Assembly: GCA_002794775.1 (NCBI GenBank)
Contig: NBAY01000013.1
Span: 1 to 64,000, forward strand
Origin: Porodaedalea pini
Taxonomy: Eukaryota; Basidiomycota; Agaricomycetes; Hymenochaetales; Hymenochaetaceae
DNA: 64,000 nucleotides
Reading direction: 5' to 3'
Shown in pieces: positions 35,613 through 47,751 of this stretch. The notes below the pieces were generated by a model. The model saw nothing but the letters and a program-made list of their open reading frames with translations. It did no database searches and was not told the DNA's origin. Positions within the stretch are counted from its first letter, which is position 1. Each line of letters opens with the position of its first letter. The translations under genes were made by a program, and so were the position numbers.

Positions 35613-36508
35613 CATGATATATCTCACATACACATGCTTGAAAGCAATCTGAAGTTTTATTGTATGACACTCTATTTACAACAAAACCTCACTAAGTACA
35701 ATATTGGTTGTTGAGAACTTGAAGATAGAATAAGTCTCCTTCAATGGAGAGACATAGTGCATAATACCTGCTTCTCATGTCTTCATTTAAAATAGAAAGG
35801 ATATTATTTATACAATATAGATACTATGTTAGGACACCTTGTATTATATTCATAAAAGACTATAGGTGTAGGCCTGCTAGAGTATTCTCACTACTTCTAA
35901 CATGTTGCTGACTTCCTATACATCATGACTTGACCCTGATGTATTGAGTGTCTGACATTCCAAGACACAAACTCTGAAACACAACCATGTAGCTGTACCA
36001 CAATTATGAGGAGTCCAAGTCTGAGACTCAGTGGCAGTCTCCAGACCTATGGAGTCTGGCACATTATGTTCAGTTCATGCCCTTTTCACATTCTATTTAC
36101 TGCCCAGCTCATCCAAAGCTTATATGCACTTATACTGAGTTGTGCTATGTATACTCTGGCATGAGCCAGACCAATGATTTACATATTCTGAGAGTAACTC
36201 TCAATGGACTCCTATTGGTTGATTTTCTACTGAGATTTATTTTATAATACACATGGAGAAGATAGCAGAATATTTCTCTAACTGACTTATTTTTTTCAGC
36301 ATTTTTCCTAACTTTTTCATGTGAGGAGTATAAAATTGATTATAGATGATTTGCAAGCTGCTGCTTTGGAGTTACCACTTTTAGCCATCAAATTTTTGAG
36401 AGAAGAGCATGATTTAATTAAATTATTTTTTTCCTGATTTTTGTGATTTTTTTCATATTTTTTTACAATTTTTTTCATAGGGGAAATGAGTTGATTGAGC
36501 CTACAGAG
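35494..36508. repeat. CpG-free AT-rich block, probable decayed repeat
   Basis: Between the CG at 35492-35493 and the CG at 36509-36510 I find no CG dinucleotide on any line, about 1015 bases. TG and CA are frequent. Neighbouring genes on both sides are rich in CG. This is the expected footprint of long-term cytosine methylation of a transposon-derived or repeated sequence. Confidence 0.85.
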
Positions 36509-36613
36509 CGGTCTGCTCACAGATGTGTGCCCATGTGCAAACATCATGTGATGATCTGCATGTTGCCGCTTTGAGCCATCAAATGTTTCGGAGCTGGCCG
36601 GAGCAGGAGCATG
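36282..36613 (+). repeat. two-unit degenerate tandem repeat
   Basis: Unit A (36282-36411) and unit B (about 36434-36613) share the order CTGA, T-rich run, TTTTTCAT, GAG..TTGATT, GATGATYTGCA, TAGCCATCAAA or GAGCCATCAAA, and GAGCATG. Unit B keeps CCGC and TTTCGGAG where unit A reads CTGC and TTTTGAG, so B is less CpG-decayed. Confidence 0.7.
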
Positions 36614-36827
36614 TGTGTGACAACTAAAGAAGGAAAAAGGAAGCATCAAAAACATTGAAAGTCCGAATTTAGTCAGCATGTGGCTGTGTCGAAAGTAGGG
36701 GGTTGCGTTTGTATATTAAGATTCGCAGACTTTACAGGTACGAGGTTTATATCTCGAGTCTATCGACAGACCGTTTAATAAAATAACTAATATGTGCACC
36801 AATCGATGCGATCTAAGAAGGGCCTCC

Positions 36828-39800
36828 TTAAGTCTCGCTGTCCGACGCTACTCCGAAAAAGCGCGAATCCTGCAAGATAGTGCGCCATGCCTCCAAGTCC
36901 TCTGATAATAGTGGCAAGATGCTCTCATCACCCGTCGAAACGCGCATATCGAAGCTCACGTCGAAATCCGTATTGAATACTGTCGTCGGTGAAAGCGCCG
37001 ACAGAGCGTCGAAGGTCAAGGGGGAGCCGAATGTCGATTGTACCGAACGCGTCTGCATTCGTGGACGTTCAGAGCCGGAGCTGGAACCTGATGCATAGAC
37101 CTCGAAGTCTGCATTAGATAAAGTGGTAAATCTGTTGCGTGCGTCAGGACCAGAAGAGTCGGAGTGTGCGGAGTGAGGAGTATCGAGGTCTTGGCTGCTG
37201 ACATCTCGATCGAGTCTGTTCCCAGGCGGACACTGCGTTAATGTACCTGACCTGGGGTCAACTTGCATCCCTGGCGAAGCGTCAAGTGCACGCGTGTCGT
37301 CTGTTCCAGGCCGCAGATTGTCTGACAACTCTCGCGAGACGAGTGACGCCGTGAGATAACTGCCGGACTGTGCAGATCGTTGGAGTGACTCCAAGGACGT
37401 GTCCATTATGGGAGTAGTTCCGAGCGTGGCTAAAGATGTAGTGTTCACGTTTGAGGTCTGGCCTGTTTGCTGGAAAGAGCTGCCATTCTCTCTGCTTTTC
37501 AGATCGCTTTCGCACGATTCTCGTCCGGAAGGAGATGCAAAGGCCAGAGTACCAGCACCCTGATCGAGGAACGTCCCGCAGACGCCGTCAGACGGTACAG
37601 AAAATGTCCCCGGCGCGGAAAGAGGCGTAATCGGGTGAGTCTCTGACAGCGGCGTCTTGTCCAAGAAGTTGGATATCGGTCCAGCCGAATAACCAAACCC
37701 ACCCTCAAGGCCTTTCCGAATCATTCGTCCAAAGCCACTGACGGCGTTGAACTCCTTCTCATTTTCCTTCGCAGGCGGTCGGTTCACTGTTACCGGGGGT
37801 CGATGAGACGGGATCACGTTTCCGTGCTTCAACAGTGCTTGATATGCTTGATGGCGCAGTCGTAGCAACATAGGCTAAAAAATTACACGAGAAAGATGTC
37901 AACTAAATGCGTGACTTAGGCAAATCATAATCAAAACTAGACGCACCAACCCGTCCTTGACAAGAGGGTGCATGTGCATTTTTGTCAACATCTCAATAGC
38001 GAGGTTAAACTCGACAAATGCTTGGGGCGCGAGCGAAGACGCTGTCCCACATGCGGCGACTGAGCCGAGCATGACGCTAGCGGAAAGTGCGTGTGCCCAG
38101 ACCGGCCAAAGTCGCATTAAGAAATGCGCGCAACTATCGAACTGCTCACGCACAACGCGCAACATCGTTGCTGCGCTGCGATACGTGGACAAAAAAGAGG
38201 GTGCGAAGTGGCTTCGCATCGGATTCGTCGGGTTCTCAACTAATGCACGCACAAAGAAATTACGATGCAGTAGAAGTAACGCTTAAGAAAAAGGAGTTGT
38301 TAGGAAATGCGTGCATATAATTCTGGCATGAACGAAGCTTACTCGAGTCCTTCAACATGACCAATAAGAATCGTTTCAAAAGGTTCCGTATGGTACCATC
38401 TTGTGGCTGAGATACATTAGCGTTAGCGGCCAAACTGACAAGGTGCTGAGGGCCAAATTCGCGGATTTTCTGATCCAGCAACAGGATTTCGGAATACTTC
38501 AATGCGCGAGCCGCGCTGAGTTTGTCTACTACTTCAGCCATGACCTCTTTGACAAATCGGTAACGAATCCGCCACACTGCCAGGCTTTTATGTGAGCTTG
38601 ACGGCAACGTCAATCAAGAGGTACGCACCGCCCGGTATCTCCGTGCCATCTTCGCTGAGTGTAGCTTCCTTGTCCTCCGGCAGTTCACAGTCAACGACTG
38701 ACGGAGTGAACGTTATTGGCCTTCCTGAGCCAATACTCTGAACGAAAAATAAGATCGCGCATCCCGCCAGAAACTGTAAGTGTCATACTTTCCAAATGTC
38801 CATGGAATAGAGCTCCCAAAACAACTGTCTCCTACGCTGAACGAGCTTAGGAGAGAGCTTAAAATGGGCGGGATCTCGATCTATGATTTGTGCAGGTCTT
38901 CTCGTGTCAGAAGGAAAGGCGAGGTAAATTAGATGCCAATTACTCACGCAACCCGATCTATTCGGTGGACAAAGTTTAGAACGTATTCTTAAGGAAAGGG
39001 ATAAACATACACTAGCAGCAAGCGACATGCAAAAGCTGATCATCTTCCATGTGCCCTCAAGCGAGTTCTTCCGGCAAGAGAAGACGTCGTACGATCCAAG
39101 AATTGCGATAGCCTGTACGGCGTGTAGGCTGGCGCCGTCGAATACAGGCTTGAGGCTGACAGCCGTCCTTGCAAGGTGGTAGTACAAATTCGCCTCCTCA
39201 TTCCATGGTGAGAGTGTCAGGTCTGCGACTGCACCGCAAGCGAAAACGGCGAGCAGCAGCGAGAGCATGTGTGGGTCCGTCGGTGTTGCTTCGCTGGATG
39301 CGTCACTACCCGCGGATCGTCGCCTTCGGTAGATCTCGGGAACGAGCTCTTCCATGATTTGCTCGCGGTCAACCGATCGCATGAACCACGAGAGATTTTC
39401 GAGGTAGGCTTCAATAAGCGCGGAGGCTCGCTCAAAGGGAGGGAGCTTTTCCTCAATCAACGCCTGGATTTCTTGGGCAGGGAGATAGAGGGGTGTAAAG
39501 GGAAATGTCTCGCTGAGATAAGAGACAGGCGGCGGGAGTGAGTGTTTTACTTTAAGATGAATGGCTTCCGCGGAGCCAAGACGGTCCTTCGCGATGATCA
39601 GCTCCGAGAACTCGTAAAGAAATTATCAAAAACATACGATGACCATCGCCTGTGAAAACACTATAAGCAAACATCTACGATTGGTTTGAAGCAAACGGAG
39701 GCACGCACATCGGTGCCCACGTACGACTCTATTCCTCGTTCCAACACTGCCAGCGTCCCAAACGAGTCGATAGTTTCCTCGTCTGAGGCATCGCTCTCCT

Positions 39801-40347
39801 TCTTCAATCGGGGTTGTTGGTCAGCATGGCTTTTAATTTCCAAGAGGTCTTCAGAAAGCAACGGGTGCGGCACTATTGATATAGAGCTATGGGATATTTG
39901 TAGTGCGTCTTCGAGCTGCCGGATTCTGTTGCTCATTTGCGAAATCTTGTGTTGGCGTACGTCCACCTCTGCAGAGCCGAATCGTACTCCCTGACCGGGC
40001 ATCAGTGTCCCTAGACAAAATATATCTCAAGAACGCGCTATGATACTCTGGAAAGTTTGCACACCATTCGGGCAGACTTCTTGGCATCCTTTCCGTACGC
40101 ATGTGCTGCAAGGGATCTGTGCTCGGTAGCTTTCTGTCGACCATATTATCGCGTAGAATTTAAGAACAAGCACGTACAGATTTATCGCATTTAAGCTTGT
40201 GCCTATGGTTCTCACATTCTCAGATTAGTATCTCACAAAATTAGATATTGTCGCTCACCGTCGACATTCTGCACAGGATATCTCGCCACGCGCGCGCCGA
40301 ACCTCGAGCGACTCCTTGCTTCGGGTGTTCCTCTGTGATGGAGGCAT
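36828..40347 (-). CDS. Zn2Cys6 binuclear-cluster transcription factor with fungal-specific middle domain
   Basis: From the ATG at 40347 the exons give MPPSQRNTRSKESLEVRRAR, then GEISCAECRR|HKLKCDKS|IPCSTCVRKGCQEVC. This is a complete CX2CX6CX5CX2CX8C cluster split by two introns. A heptad-like linker follows (ISQMSNRIRQLEDALQI, about 39890-39960), then the fungal-specific transcription factor domain at about 38780-39480 (FERASALIEAYLENLSWFMR, HMLSLLLAVFACGAVADLTL, ASLHAVQAIAILGSYDVFSC). More helices lie at 37900-38620. A long Ser/Pro-rich tail, probably activating, runs from 37871 to the stop at 36828. It is divergent from HIS6. Its regulon is not evident from the sequence; no biosynthetic cluster adjoins it. 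Confidence 0.9.
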
Positions 40348-40676
40348 TTCGATGTTGCTGTTCCTCGAGATAAGCACGCTCTTAAAAACAGTCGATATAT
40401 CTTTGCCTGAAACTGTTTACGAATCGGCGGCACAGCTCCGGCTTTCTTCGCCCTCGGAAGGGAAGTGCGACGTCCGCACACTCGTCATCGCTCTGACTAG
40501 CTCACCACCGTCATCAAATGCCTGCTCACGATGAATGCGCATGGAGAGCTGGCGTAGAATCCAGAGTACTACTACTACATAGTTCGGACGGATCGCAAGG
40601 ATAAATTAAGAACTCGATTATATCCAGTTTAGGAGGACGTCGATCTTCCCATGTTTACCTTTTCGACTCAACCACG
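40348..40676. promoter_or_regulatory. divergent promoter region, Zn2Cys6 gene / HIS6
   Basis: About 330 bases between start codons at 40347 (-) and 40677 (+). It contains the HIS6 uORF at 40651. I found no full TGACTCA-type site by eye. Confidence 0.5.
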
Positions 40677-40680
40677 ATGA
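40651..40680 (+). promoter_or_regulatory. upstream ORF overlapping the HIS6 start codon
   Basis: ATG TTT ACC TTT TCG ACT CAA CCA CGA TGA: nine codons and a stop. The stop TGA (40678-40680) overlaps the first HIS6 ATG (40677-40679) in another frame. The arrangement resembles a termination-reinitiation junction, provided the transcript starts upstream of 40651. Confidence 0.7.
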
Positions 40681-42124
40681 TGAGCATCCAAGAAAGACGG
40701 CGACACAGCGTGTTTCGCCCATGCATTGACCTGCACGACGGTCAAGTAAAACAAATTGTCGGTGGAACACTCTCTGACGACACCTCTGCCCTCAAGACGA
40801 ATTTTGTAGCAAGGCGTGTACCCTTCCGGGCGGACATGAACTCATAGCTTATCTGTACCTCCGGGCTTGAAGTGAATCGCCCACCCACTTCGCGCGTTTA
40901 TATAAAGAACACGCGCTGACTGGCGGACATGTTATCAAGCTTGGGCCTGGCAACGATGATGCGGCGAGGGCGGCGCTGGATGCGTGGCCAGGTGCGTATA
41001 TGCAAGTTGGCCAATGGCCCTTTTAAACCCGTCATTAAATTGCATGCTGGAATGAAGGAGGCCTGCAAGTCGGAGGTGGGATAACGGACAAGAATGCCTC
41101 AGAATGGCTGAGCTATGGTGCCAGCAAGGTGTGTTCAGAGCTCATGCATTTACTTCCATCGGTTTTGTTTCTGACTCCGAGAGCTTGAAAGGTCATCGTT
41201 ACCTCCTTTCTTTTCCCCTCAGCTCGTTTCTCCCTCGATCATCTCCAGACTCTATCACGCATCGTCGGAAAAGACAGACTAGTTGTAGACATCAGGTCCG
41301 CGCTGTGACTTTCTATGCGGTGGTGTTTTACAAATTCTAAGGAGAATGCATGTGTTTTGTGTAGCTGTCGAAGAAGAGGCGACAAATGGCTTGTCACGAT
41401 GAACAAGTGGCAAGACATTACTGATATGGAGGTCTGTAAAGGTGTGTTTTCCTGGTTCCCGTCTCGTTTCGTGCCCCATCTGATTTACTCGATTTGCTTC
41501 GGCTGTATAGAAACTCTTGACATGCTCTCGGAGTACTGCAGGTATGGTCTCCTTCCACTTCCTCCCGCGGGTCCCAGCTCCTCCTTCTACGCTTCTATTT
41601 CTTATCGTTATAACGAACATGAGATTCTCACGCATACATCCACATACAGCGAATTCCTCATTCATGCCGCCGACGTCGAAGGCCTCTGCAGAGGTATCGA
41701 CGAGGCACTCGTCACTAGTATGCTCCTGTCCCTCTGCCTCCATGTTCAACCTTGCTTCATCTATCGAGTCCTTCTACCAGAACTCGGCGAATGGACGTAC
41801 ATTCCGACGACGTACGCCGGCGGTGCGAAGGAAATCTCCGACCTCGCGCTCGTCGACCGCCTTTCCGGCGGGCGTGTTGACCTCACTTACGGGAGGTGTG
41901 TACATACTGGATTCGCGACCGCCACGTTATTCTTTTTATTATTGCTTTTTCCCGATCTTTTTGTTTTCGGACTATGCGACTCACCACGTCTTCTAATTAG
42001 TGCCCTTGACATCTTCGGCGGCACGCTCGTCAAGTTTGACGAGCTCGTGCGGGGGAGCAAAGTACACGCAGACTTGAACGTGGAAACTGGAGAGCCACGA
42101 CCGACAGTCTGCATTGATGTTTGA
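40677..42124 (+). CDS. HIS6: HIS6, phosphoribosylformimino-AICAR ribotide isomerase (HisA)
   Basis: This is the fourth step of histidine biosynthesis, a TIM-barrel Amadori isomerase. Exons give [166 protein letters not shown] and [16 protein letters not shown], ending at 42124. The two phosphate-binding Gly-rich loops and the catalytic Asp regions ([15 protein letters not shown]) are present. Two adjacent ATGs occur at 40677 and 40680, and a uORF ends across them. It is the fungal monofunctional form. Confidence 0.93.
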
Positions 42125-42316
42125 TGCTACAAGGTATAGGTAGAGAGAATGTGTAGAAGATGTGCATCTGTACACAGCCGAACGGAGCAGAAACAGCGCG
42201 GAAAAGACAGCAGAGTTAGAAATTAATATCAAGAAACCCGACCCAAAGAGCTATATACAGATAAAATACAAAACATAATCAAGAAAATATTTCCAAGCAA
42301 TTCTGAGCACACGGGC

Positions 42317-45300
42317 TCACACCCCCTGTCTATGCGCCATCGCAGCCTGTACGACAAGCATGGCGCCCGGTCTTGTAGCACCATATGCAACACCACCGTG
42401 AGGAGCAAGGAGGAAAGCCGCAGCGACGTCCCCGACCGTGCGGCTCATCTCTCCGCCCGCCGCGCCTGAGTCTCGGTTCCCATGACCCGCTGCAAACAGC
42501 AGCCACTTGAGCTCTGCGCGGTGTGTCATATGCGGCATTCGCCGCCCACGACCCACCATCACGATAGTCTCCGGCTGCTGCGCAGTGTGGGTCAGCGCAG
42601 TACGCAATGGTTGCGAGGAGGAGACGGTGTGGAAGGTTATGCGCGTGAGCGCATCAAGCGTGGAAGGAGTGAGGGAAGAGGAAGGAGAGGCATACCGACC
42701 CCAAACTAGGTCATCCGCCGTGTCGGACTGCAGGCGTGTCTGTGTCGTTTGTGCACCATATACCGTGTCGGCATTAGTCGCGGGCCCGGATATAGTGAAG
42801 CTCGTGAGGGCGGCGGCTTTCTGCTGCTCGACCGTATCGAGCCTCTCAATCACGGCATCGTCCGCGGTCGTCGTGCCTTCTTCGGCAACGTGGATACGAA
42901 CGACCGTCGCGAGCACAGAAGTGTTCGCACACAACTGTACGAGCAGCTCGAGAGCGAGGCGGTCATCCGGCCCACCGAAGAACGGCAGGAAGAGATGGTG
43001 CCCGTCTAAATCCGCCATGCCATCCATCGCTGAGCCCCAAGAAGAAGGGGAGGCCCGATCAATAAAGAGCGCGACGTCAGCAGGCGACTCTGCGAAGACC
43101 TTGCGGATGAAGGAAGAGTAGACGACGGAGCCTGAGCCAACGGTTGAGGCGGCCGTAAAGAGTCCTTCAAACGGATTGTGCAAAGCCGCGGGGATTGGAC
43201 TCGTAATCGACAGGTTCTGCTCTTCCATGTTTGCAGGCACTGAGCCAGTTGCAGACGACATCGCAAGCGTCCACGGAAGCACAACTATTTGTGCCGCATG
43301 GTCGCTAACGAAGCCTGCAACTCGCTGGGCGAACTCGTTCGAGGGCACAACAGCCAATTCACCCGCGACGGGGAGTCGGTGCATGCGCCCGCATGCTCGT
43401 ACGACGCCCAAAAGCGCGTCCGCGTCCGCAAGTGCCGTTGATTCTTGCGAGCGAAGCATGGCAGACGTACGTTCCGTGAGCTCAACAAGCCGAAGCGCCG
43501 AAAGTTGAATATGTGTCTGAGACCCCGCACGTGTGTGCGCCTTCTCGTAATGGACACTCTCAGCTGTGCTGATGGAAGATATGCGTTTAGAGGGCGTGGG
43601 TCGCTGGAGGAGCTGTGTGAGCGTCATCACAGCTGGGAGGTGCTCAACCCTGTTTAAAACAACTGCAAAGCTGGTCTTTGTCGTGTCCTCAGACATCGCT
43701 TGCGGTCCTGTATCCTTCGGCTCGTCCTTAACCGTCTTGTCCTTGGAGCTCTTCTCAAATCGCGTCCGTATTGATGCAGGGTACCACAAAAGCGTCAAGG
43801 GCGTCGTCATACACGTCAGAACAATCGCATGGAGGACAAACATCGAGAACGTGCGTGTGTCGAGGATGTTCGCCTGCAGACCGACGTTCAGCACGATGAG
43901 CTCGACAAGGCCTTTGCAGCTCATGAGTGTGCCGATTGCGCCGGACTCGCGCACGGAGAACCCACTTAGCTTCGCACTCACGAAGCAACCTAAGAACTTG
44001 CCGAAAAATGCAATAACACAAATGAGGACGACATAGCCCCATGTCTTTCCCGTATTGAGCAGGCCGAGGTTGGTGTTCAAGCCTGACGATGCGAAATACT
44101 GCGGACAGCTAAGTTACTTTGAACAAATAATCGATAAATGAGTGCTTACCAACGGCAAAAATATGAGCGTGATGATATCTTCGAGTTTCTCGACGACCGC
44201 AATTGCAAATCCACCCTCGTGCGGAATGACCAGACCGGCAAGGAACCCACCTGGGAAAACGTCATTCAGTCGCAAAATTAGAATTCGATATTTACAAAGA
44301 TGCTGAGAACGAACGAACCAAAGATAGCATGAATGCCGATGATATCAGTAAAGAAGGCAGATGCGAGAACCATAAGTAAGGTAACAGTCATCATGAGCAT
44401 GCTTGGATGGCCGCCTTCGAGGCTGCCCGTCTTGCGCGCGAGCCAGCGGAAGGTCCACTTAACGGGGAAGAGCATGAAGAGCACGAAGCCGACACCGGTG
44501 AGGAGAACCCAAAGCGCGGTCAGGCCGGAGGAGGCGTTAACGAGCGCAACAGTCAGTGCGAGGAGGATCCAGCCGACAACGTCGTTGCCAACACCCGCGG
44601 CGAGTACGACAACGCCAACGGGTGTGTTGAGCAGACGCGTTTCCGTGAGGATACGACAGAGCACCGGGAAGGCGGTGATACCTATCGCCACCGCCACAAA
44701 CAATATGAAGTAGCCCTTGTTCACGTCGGGCTGTTTGATGATCAGATACATCAGTAATCCGTGAGTTTTTCCAAAATCTTGGAAATTGCTTACATTGATA
44801 AAGACATGGTAGATCGGGACGGCAAGCGCAGCACCGAGTCCAAGCGGGAGGATAAGGCCCGAAGCACTAATGAAAAATGCAGCGCGCGCATTATGGCGCA
44901 TGCTGCTAGTGTCAACCTCGAGCCCAACCAAGAAAAGGAAGAAGACAAGTCCGATGTTCGCAGTCAGCGTGAGTAGTGGGATAGATGCAGTCGGAAAAAT
45001 TGTGTTTCTGAAGTTAGGAATGCGGCCCATGACGCTAGGGCCGAGAAGGACGCCGCCGATAACCTCTGCGATGACCCGCGGCTGGCGGATGCGGGCGAGG
45101 ACGACGGAGAGGATCTGAGTAAAAAGAACGATGATTGCGACCTGGATGACCCAGAGCCGGAGCGGGTCGCTTGCATTGTACCGCGCAGGGTTATCACCCG
45201 AGATGATACCGCCCTACAAACGACGTTGAGCTCGAAGACAATATGTCTGAGACCACTAATGAACGAGAAATTACCTGCTCTGCGGCAGCTCTGTTCACGA

Positions 45301-45331
45301 GCGATATGATCTCTCCCGAAAACTGGCCCAT
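42317..45331 (-). CDS. KHA1: KHA1-type K+(Na+)/H+ antiporter (CPA2 family)
   Basis: A multi-exon membrane transporter. After a short N terminus (MGQFSGEIISLVNRAAAEQ), the exchanger domain reads GGIISGDNPARYNASDPLRL, WVIQVAIIVLFTQILSVVLA, RIRQPRVIAEVIGGVLLGPS, LFFLFLVGLEVD, ILTETRLLNTPVGVVVLAAG and VGNDVVGWILLALTVALVNA. It continues with HAIFGSFVLS, GLVIPHEGGFAIAVVEKLED, LPLYFASSGLNTNLGLLN and GTLMSCKGLVELIVLNVGLQ. The paired GVGNDVVGW motif supplies the exchanger's conserved Asp. The large soluble C-terminal half (about 42320-43650) resembles the universal-stress-like tail of fungal Kha1, which ends in a GRGRRMPHMTHR-type block. Likely Golgi or endomembrane cation/pH homeostasis. Confidence 0.92.
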
Positions 45332-46517
45332 GCTGCCACTTATCGTCGACTTGTAGTTGACGATGGATGTGGTAGGAGAGAAAGGGGAGACACGGAGCCA
45401 AGCCTTGGTTGGAGGCTGTATTTGAATGGCTAGTAGATGATCAGAATGCAATATCCTTTTCGGTTGGTTTACATAACCCGACAATCACCTCGAAGCCACA
45501 TAGTATTTAGAGTGCATCAGCCAGGGGTTCTTTTTGAGACTCCGATGGCTAAGCGTGCCTAACTCCCTACTGTGTGAGGTAGGTTAGGATTCTCGAGCCG
45601 GGCACTTGCTGATTTACACGTTCTTCTATTAGTGTTACGGAAAGCACTTTTTGAAGCCACGCATTTCTAAGCTCACGGCCAGTAAACATTTTCAGTCATT
45701 TGTGTACGCAAAGCTCTAAGCTACTAAAGATATTAGCATAAAACCCTTAAATGATCATGATAAAACACTTGTTCATAGTGCAACGCCACATCGTACCTGA
45801 ATCAGATGGTACTCCTGTCTGAAAGCGTGTACAGCGACAGCGAGACACACTAGCACTAGTACCCGAGCCTTAGCTCACAAACAAAGCATTCCAAACTGTC
45901 ACTGAAATTGTGAGGAAATTAGTCCGGAGATAAGCAAAGAGAGACCGATTATCGAAGTTCTTCGATCGTGCAGGAATTTCCCTTTTAGTCCAGGCTCGCA
46001 TTAGCTCAGCCTGTCCAGCGCTCAAAACTTTCTCGACTTTATCATGAAATTAAGCATCAGCTTTCTGTATGAGAAAAACAGGTCAAGAATTGAACAATCT
46101 GAAATGTCTTCCATTTGTCATCTAGTCTGGTTGCACTAGGGATTAAACGCAACACTGAAAAACCTTACTCCTTGATAGGCATGATAAATGAAGACCCTAG
46201 ATAGGTACTGTAATGTGATCACAGGAAAATATCCATGGGTTTGACTCCTACTCGACTTTTTTATTCGGCGGTTTGAACTGTCTCATGAATAAACACAAGC
46301 CAGTCATCAGAGGGTTCCTCTTCTTCGTCAGCATGACTGGAGCAGCACGATGGTCTGGCCAACTCACGAATGAAAGGAGGGACTTACCAATGGCGATATT
46401 CACCATGTGAGAAGGACGCTCGCGCAACTCAACGTGTTCAAGAAATGCATAAAACACCGTCCATTCTCATCAAAATTATGTTCTTCCGTTTTACATATGT
46501 ACTTTTACAGCCGGTAT
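45332..46517. other. intergenic region
   Basis: Promoter side of KHA1 and 3' side of the DUF2458-like gene. A 69-codon minus-strand frame at 46248-46457 has no support as a separate gene. Nothing else recognised. Confidence 0.45.
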
Positions 46518-47583
46518 TCACGATGTCCCATCCACATCACCCGAGCCTACAATGCCCTCCAGGACCTGAATGACCCGCTGCTGACGCTTTATTCCAGAAC
46601 GAAACACATCAGATACATGAATATGAGAAAGTCACAGTGCTCACCTCTCTATCTGATCCTTCGCTAGTCATAAACATCGCCGGTACACCTAGCTTCTCAA
46701 GTGCTACCTGCTGGCGAGCAATCAGCCCGTCCCAAGCAGGCATTACTCGCTCCCGGTCGAACTTGTTCAACTCATTCTCGAAGACTTGCCTCATTGTCTA
46801 ATCAGTGAACGGATAGCTCAGATGCATGAATGAGGATATGTCAGAATAGTAACGAACATTTGCCTCCCGTTCAGAAATCCCTGTGCCTAGCATGCTGGCC
46901 CTATAATTGCAGCATGTAAACAAACAGTAAATAATAAAATGAGTGGAGAGCTCGCTTTGCCACAGCAATCTTCACTTTCTCCGCCTGCTTAGTGTGTAAA
47001 GCCTGCCTTTCCTCCCAAAGCTGTTTTTCCATGCTGCTCTGGTCACGACGCAGCTTTATTGATGCAAAGCGCATCAACAAAAATGAAAACGACACTCAGC
47101 GATGACTTACTTTGGAGACCGCATCAACAAAGGCGGGATTATCAGAAAGCTGAGCGAGGTGAGGCAAGGCCTGCTGGAACGTAAAGTTCCGGATGTCTTT
47201 CTCAGGTCTCGCAGGAGACATAGGTGACGGGACAGCAGAATGAGATATCGAAGACGAGGAGCTCAAGGTAGCGTCTTGGAATGGAGGGCCAGGACTCGGA
47301 CCAGGTATGTACGTGAGCTGAGAAAGGAGAGTAGCAACGGAGGGTGCTGGTTCTGCATTGTTTGAAGTGCCTTCAGTCGATAACTGCACCGGCTCAGCTT
47401 GAGGCTCGGGAGGGGCCTCTGGAGATTGTTGAGCCTGCAGATCAGCCCAAGCTTGGGAGGAACGGAGTCGTTCTAGCAAGGCAGATACGCCTGCTGGGTC
47501 CTATAAGCAGACTATCCATAAGATCCAGCAGCTCAGCTCTCAGAAAACCAAAGGTGACTTGCATTGATATTTGTAAAGTCCAT
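46518..47583 (-). CDS. DUF2458-family protein, function unknown
   Basis: From the ATG at 47583 exon 1 gives only MDFTNINA. The next exon is DPAGVSALLERLRSSQAWAD, followed by a Pro/Ser-rich linker (about 47200-47420). Then come RNFTFQQALPHLAQLSDNPA and AFVDAVSKV, helical coiled-coil exons (KQLWEERQALHTKQAEKVKI; FENELNKFDRERVMPAWDGL), ARQQVALEKLGVPAMFMTSE and RQQRVIQVLEGIVGSGDVDG, with the stop at 46518. The pattern (short N-terminal MDFTNIN, LERLRSSQAWADLQ, long helices with ExxRQ, and LExLGVPxF) is what I know from fungal DUF2458 proteins. The role is unknown. It is divergent from uL3. Confidence 0.75.
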
Positions 47584-47751
47584 TGCAGTTGAGTAACGGT
47601 GTGAGTTAATACACACGGCAATTTCCGAAGTAGTACGTGAGCAGCTATACAGCACCTTTCCATAAGCGGTCTACTGAACGTCTTCGAGCTCAACTTTTTT
47701 GAATTGCATCGCCGGCAGCAACATCGAGCAACCTCAAGAAACAAAACAAAA
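47584..47751. promoter_or_regulatory. compact bidirectional promoter, DUF2458 gene / uL3
   Basis: Only 168 bases separate the two outward-facing start codons (47583 minus, 47752 plus), so the ribosomal promoter must be shared or interleaved with that of the neighbour. Confidence 0.55.

Larger units (their letters stand above)
35295..36827. other. AT-rich intergenic island with repeats
   Basis: Composition changes abruptly from the surrounding GC-balanced genes to an AT-rich sequence. The island holds a 12-bp-stem hairpin, two sets of degenerate direct repeats and about 1 kb with no CpG (listed separately). No coding region is present. It lies between the start of RRN3 and the stop of the Zn2Cys6 gene. 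Confidence 0.8.

Noticed and set aside
42507..43121. 204-codon plus-strand frame opposite KHA1
   Set aside because: It is antisense to a well-conserved transporter tail, has Ser/Arg-biased composition and no domain.
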